NCBI GenBank assembly: GCA_964413755.1
Contig: CAYPTW010000002.1
Location: 1-51,513, forward strand
Source of the DNA: XN24 sp964413755
Lineage (GTDB): Bacteria > Pseudomonadota > Gammaproteobacteria > Steroidobacterales > XN24
Direction: 5' to 3'
Length of the DNA: 51,513 nt
The notes under the pieces are model-generated. The model worked only from the letters and a program-made list of their open reading frames with translations, was not told the DNA's origin and made no database searches. Positions 49,702 through 51,513 of the stretch are shown one piece after another (the stretch's first letter is position 1; every line of letters starts with the position of its first letter). The translations under genes were made by a program, and so were the position numbers.

Positions 49702-50309
49702 GCGGCGGCCCCGCCATGGGCCCGGTCATCGTCGACTCCGGCGGTGCCAACATCAGCTCGCTGCGCTTCGCGCTCGGGCGCATCGGCTGCAACGCGCCGC
49801 TGACGGCGGACCCGGCGCTGATCACGGCGGCCAGCCACGTGTTCCTGCCGGGCGTGGGCGCCGCGGACGACGCCATGCGGCGGCTGGAGGAGCGCGGCCT
49901 GGCGGAGCTGGTGCGCGGGCTGACGCAGCCGGTGCTGGGTATCTGCCTGGGCATGCAATTGCTGTTCGAGTACTCGGCGGAAGACGGGGGGCGCGCCTGC
50001 CTCGGCCTGGTGCCGGGCCGGGTGGAGAAGATCCCGGCGGCCCCGGACCGGCCGGTGCCGCACATGGGCTGGAACCTGACCAGCCTGTCGGGCGAAAGCC
50101 CGCTGTTCGCCGGCCTGCCGGGCGCGGCGCATTTCTATTTCGTGCACAGCTATGCCGCGCCGGTGGGGCCGGGGACCATCGCGGTGGCGGACTACGGCGG
50201 CGAATTCACCGCAGCCGTGTCGCACGGCAACTTCCACGGCGCGCAGTTCCATCCCGAGCGATCCGGTCCGTCCGGCGCGCGGGTGCTGAAGAATTTCCTG
50301 GCGCTGTGA
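49698..50309 (+). CDS. hisH: Imidazole glycerol phosphate synthase glutaminase subunit
   Basis: 203 residues. A class I glutamine amidotransferase with nucleophile Cys83 in GICLGMQLLF and His185/Glu187 in FHPERSGP, plus PHMGWN. It supplies ammonia to HisF. It overlaps hisB by 4 bases; 22 bases separate it from hisA. Confidence 0.96.
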   Translation: MSGGPAMGPVIVDSGGANISSLRFALGRIGCNAPLTADPALITAASHVFLPGVGAADDAMRRLEERGLAELVRGLTQPVLGICLGMQLLFEYSAEDGGRACLGLVPGRVEKIPAAPDRPVPHMGWNLTSLSGESPLFAGLPGAAHFYFVHSYAAPVGPGTIAVADYGGEFTAAVSHGNFHGAQFHPERSGPSGARVLKNFLAL

Positions 50310-50331
50310 GCGCCATGGCGGACTATCGACC

Positions 50332-51078
50332 ATGAGCCTGCAACCCATTCCCGCCATCGACCTGAAGGACGGCGGCTGCGTGCGCCTCTACCAGGGACGC
50401 TTCGACCAGGTGTCCGAGTACACGCAGGATCCCGTGGCACTGGCCGCGCGCTACCTGTCGCTCGGCGTGGACTGGCTGCACGTGGTGGACCTCGACGGCG
50501 CGCGTGCCGGCGCCGGCGGCAACCGCGAAATAATTGGCCGCATGGCGGCCCTCGCGCCCGGCCAGGTCCAGGTCGGTGGCGGTATCCGTGAGCGGGACGA
50601 TGTCGCGGCGGTGCTCGCGTTGCAGGTCGGACGCGTGGTGGTCGGCAGCACGGCGGCGGAGCGGCCGCAGGAAGTACGCGCCTGGTTCGAGGAATTCGGC
50701 GCCGAGAGGATCGTGCTCGCCTTCGACGTGCAGCTCGACGAGGCCGGCACGCCGTGGCTGCGCACGCGCGGCTGGACGCAGGATGCGGGCCTGTCGCTGT
50801 GGGACGCGATCAAGATCTACCAGGACCTCGGTCCGCTCAACCTGCTGTGTACCGACGTGGCGCGCGACGGCGCCATGGGCGGCCCCAATTTCGAGCTTTA
50901 CGCCGAGTGCATGCGGCGCTTCCCGGATCTGCGGCTGCAGGCCTCCGGCGGCGTGCGTGACATCGGCGACGTGGCGGCGCTGCGGCCCACCGGCGCGAGC
51001 GGCGCGATCATCGGCAAGGCCCTGCTGGACGGCCGCATCACTGACGAGGAGATCCGCTCATTCTTGCCAAACGCATAA
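50332..51078 (+). CDS. hisA: ProFAR isomerase
   Basis: 248 residues. TIM barrel with PAIDLKDGGCVRLYQG (catalytic Asp10), VQVGGGIR, LLCTDVARDGAMGGPN (second catalytic Asp) and LQASGGV phosphate loops. It opens the ribose ring of ProFAR by an Amadori rearrangement. Its last 19 bases overlap the inferred hisF start. Confidence 0.97.
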   Translation: MSLQPIPAIDLKDGGCVRLYQGRFDQVSEYTQDPVALAARYLSLGVDWLHVVDLDGARAGAGGNREIIGRMAALAPGQVQVGGGIRERDDVAAVLALQVGRVVVGSTAAERPQEVRAWFEEFGAERIVLAFDVQLDEAGTPWLRTRGWTQDAGLSLWDAIKIYQDLGPLNLLCTDVARDGAMGGPNFELYAECMRRFPDLRLQASGGVRDIGDVAALRPTGASGAIIGKALLDGRITDEEIRSFLPNA

Positions 51079-51513
51079 TTCCCTGCCTCGACGTGCGCGA
51101 CGGTCGCGTGGTCAAGGGCGTGCGCTTCCGCGATCATCGCGACATGGGCGGCATCCTGGAGCTGGCGGGTCGCTACCGCGACGAGGGCGCGGATGAGCTG
51201 GTGTTTTACGACATCACGGCCAGTCCCGGCGGGCGCAGCGTGGACCGCAGCTGGGTGACGCGCGTGGCCGAGCTGCTGGATATCCCGTTCTGTGTCGCCG
51301 GCGGCATCCGCGACCTGGCTACCGCCGAGGGCGTGCTCGCCGACGGCGCCGACAAGATCAGCATCAACACCCCTGCGCTCGAGGACCCGGCGCTGATAGA
51401 CGCCCTGGCACGCCGTTTCGGCAGCCAGTGCGTGGTGATCGGCATCGACAGCCGGCGCGAGAGCCCGGGCGAGGGCCCGGGTGAGGGCCCCGGTAAGGGC
51501 AAGGCCTGGCAGG
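51060..51513 (+). CDS. hisF: Imidazole glycerol phosphate synthase cyclase subunit, AUU start, 3' end outside window
   Basis: 151 residues visible. LAKRIIPCLDVRDGRVVKGVRF and DEGADELVFYDITASPGGRSVDRSW are unmistakable HisF, with catalytic Asp11 and Asp130. The frame is open upstream only to 51045 and has no ATG, GTG or TTG before Asp11. Codon ATT at 51060 aligns with the usual first Met (M-L-A-K-R) and has GAGGAG eight bases upstream, so AUU is the most likely start. After Asp130 comes an unusual Gly/Pro/Glu repeat. Confidence 0.93.
   Translation, partial: MLAKRIIPCLDVRDGRVVKGVRFRDHRDMGGILELAGRYRDEGADELVFYDITASPGGRSVDRSWVTRVAELLDIPFCVAGGIRDLATAEGVLADGADKISINTPALEDPALIDALARRFGSQCVVIGIDSRRESPGEGPGEGPGKGKAWQ
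51468..51503 (+). repeat. Three 12-bp tandem repeats in hisF
   Basis: Units GGCGAGGGCCCG, GGTGAGGGCCCC and GGTAAGGGCAAG encode GEGP-GEGP-GKGK in the loop after catalytic Asp130, where HisF length varies. Confidence 0.8.

Noticed and set aside
51093..51095. GTG as the hisF start
   Set aside because: It would remove the first beta strand and catalytic Asp11, which are encoded just upstream in an open frame.

Overview
The window reads as a chromosomal segment of a high-GC gammaproteobacterium. The indications are a fused bifunctional hisB, a TrpR-like gene heading the his operon, the fnr-uspE pair, a UUG-started rpsT, the rplU-rpmA-obgE block divergent from ispB, and a complete cbb3 oxidase operon. 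The style fits Chromatiales or Xanthomonadales-like free-living relatives, but nothing here fixes the genus. I see no insertion sequence, prophage, integrase, CRISPR array or rRNA. There is one tRNA, tRNA-Pro(CGG).

Layout. Positions 1-5.2 kb hold the 5' part of a lipoprotein-type oligopeptidase B-like gene, a CBS-domain protein, a 58-aa membrane peptide, a TonB-dependent receptor, a hotdog thioesterase and a small unknown gene. Positions 5.4-9.9 kb carry the most unusual gene: a 1354-residue protein with an AAA_35-type ATPase domain, one membrane helix, and a predicted periplasmic part of WD40 repeats interrupted by a P/Homo B-like domain. An EexN-like lipoprotein gene follows it. Positions 9.9-18.8 kb (minus strand) are ccoNOQP, a small unknown membrane gene, ccoGHIS and a TauE/SafE-like gene, nearly all joined by 4-base overlaps. 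Positions 19-21.6 kb hold ompW divergent from fnr-uspE, with an FNR box placed for class II activation of ompW. Positions 21.7-23.8 kb encode a secreted S9 peptidase.

Positions 23.8-29.5 kb (minus strand) form a seven-gene, tightly overlapping operon: CHI-like protein, DUF3833 lipoprotein, MerR/LitR-like regulator, SnoaL-like protein, FAD oxidoreductase, DUF1365 and CFA-like methyltransferase. It looks like a fatty-acid-modifying, light or oxidative-stress module. Its MerR regulator seems to have lost part of the B12-binding signature. Positions 29.5-31.5 kb hold a BigR/SqrR-like persulfide sensor divergent from a persulfide-dioxygenase-like hydrolase and a DUF3365 heme protein. Positions 31.4-36.2 kb hold DUF454, a small membrane protein, a quinone reductase, cysK, cysB and a PQQ-type sugar dehydrogenase. 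Positions 36.2-39.9 kb hold an M48 protease with a long C-terminal extension, lemA, mscS and tRNA-Pro. Positions 39.9-44.8 kb hold ispB, rplU-rpmA-obgE, rpsT, ctaA and a small cytochrome c.

Positions 44.9 kb to the end are the histidine operon: yerC/hisR-like regulator, then hisGDCBHA and the start of hisF. A perfect 18-bp palindrome overlaps the predicted -10 box. HisF appears to start at an AUU codon.

Respiration (cbb3 oxidase, FNR, OmpW, heme A synthase, cytochromes), sulfur handling (persulfide module, cysK/cysB) and histidine synthesis are the coherent themes. Coordinates and translations come from direct reading. Family names come from recognising motifs by eye, without database searches.
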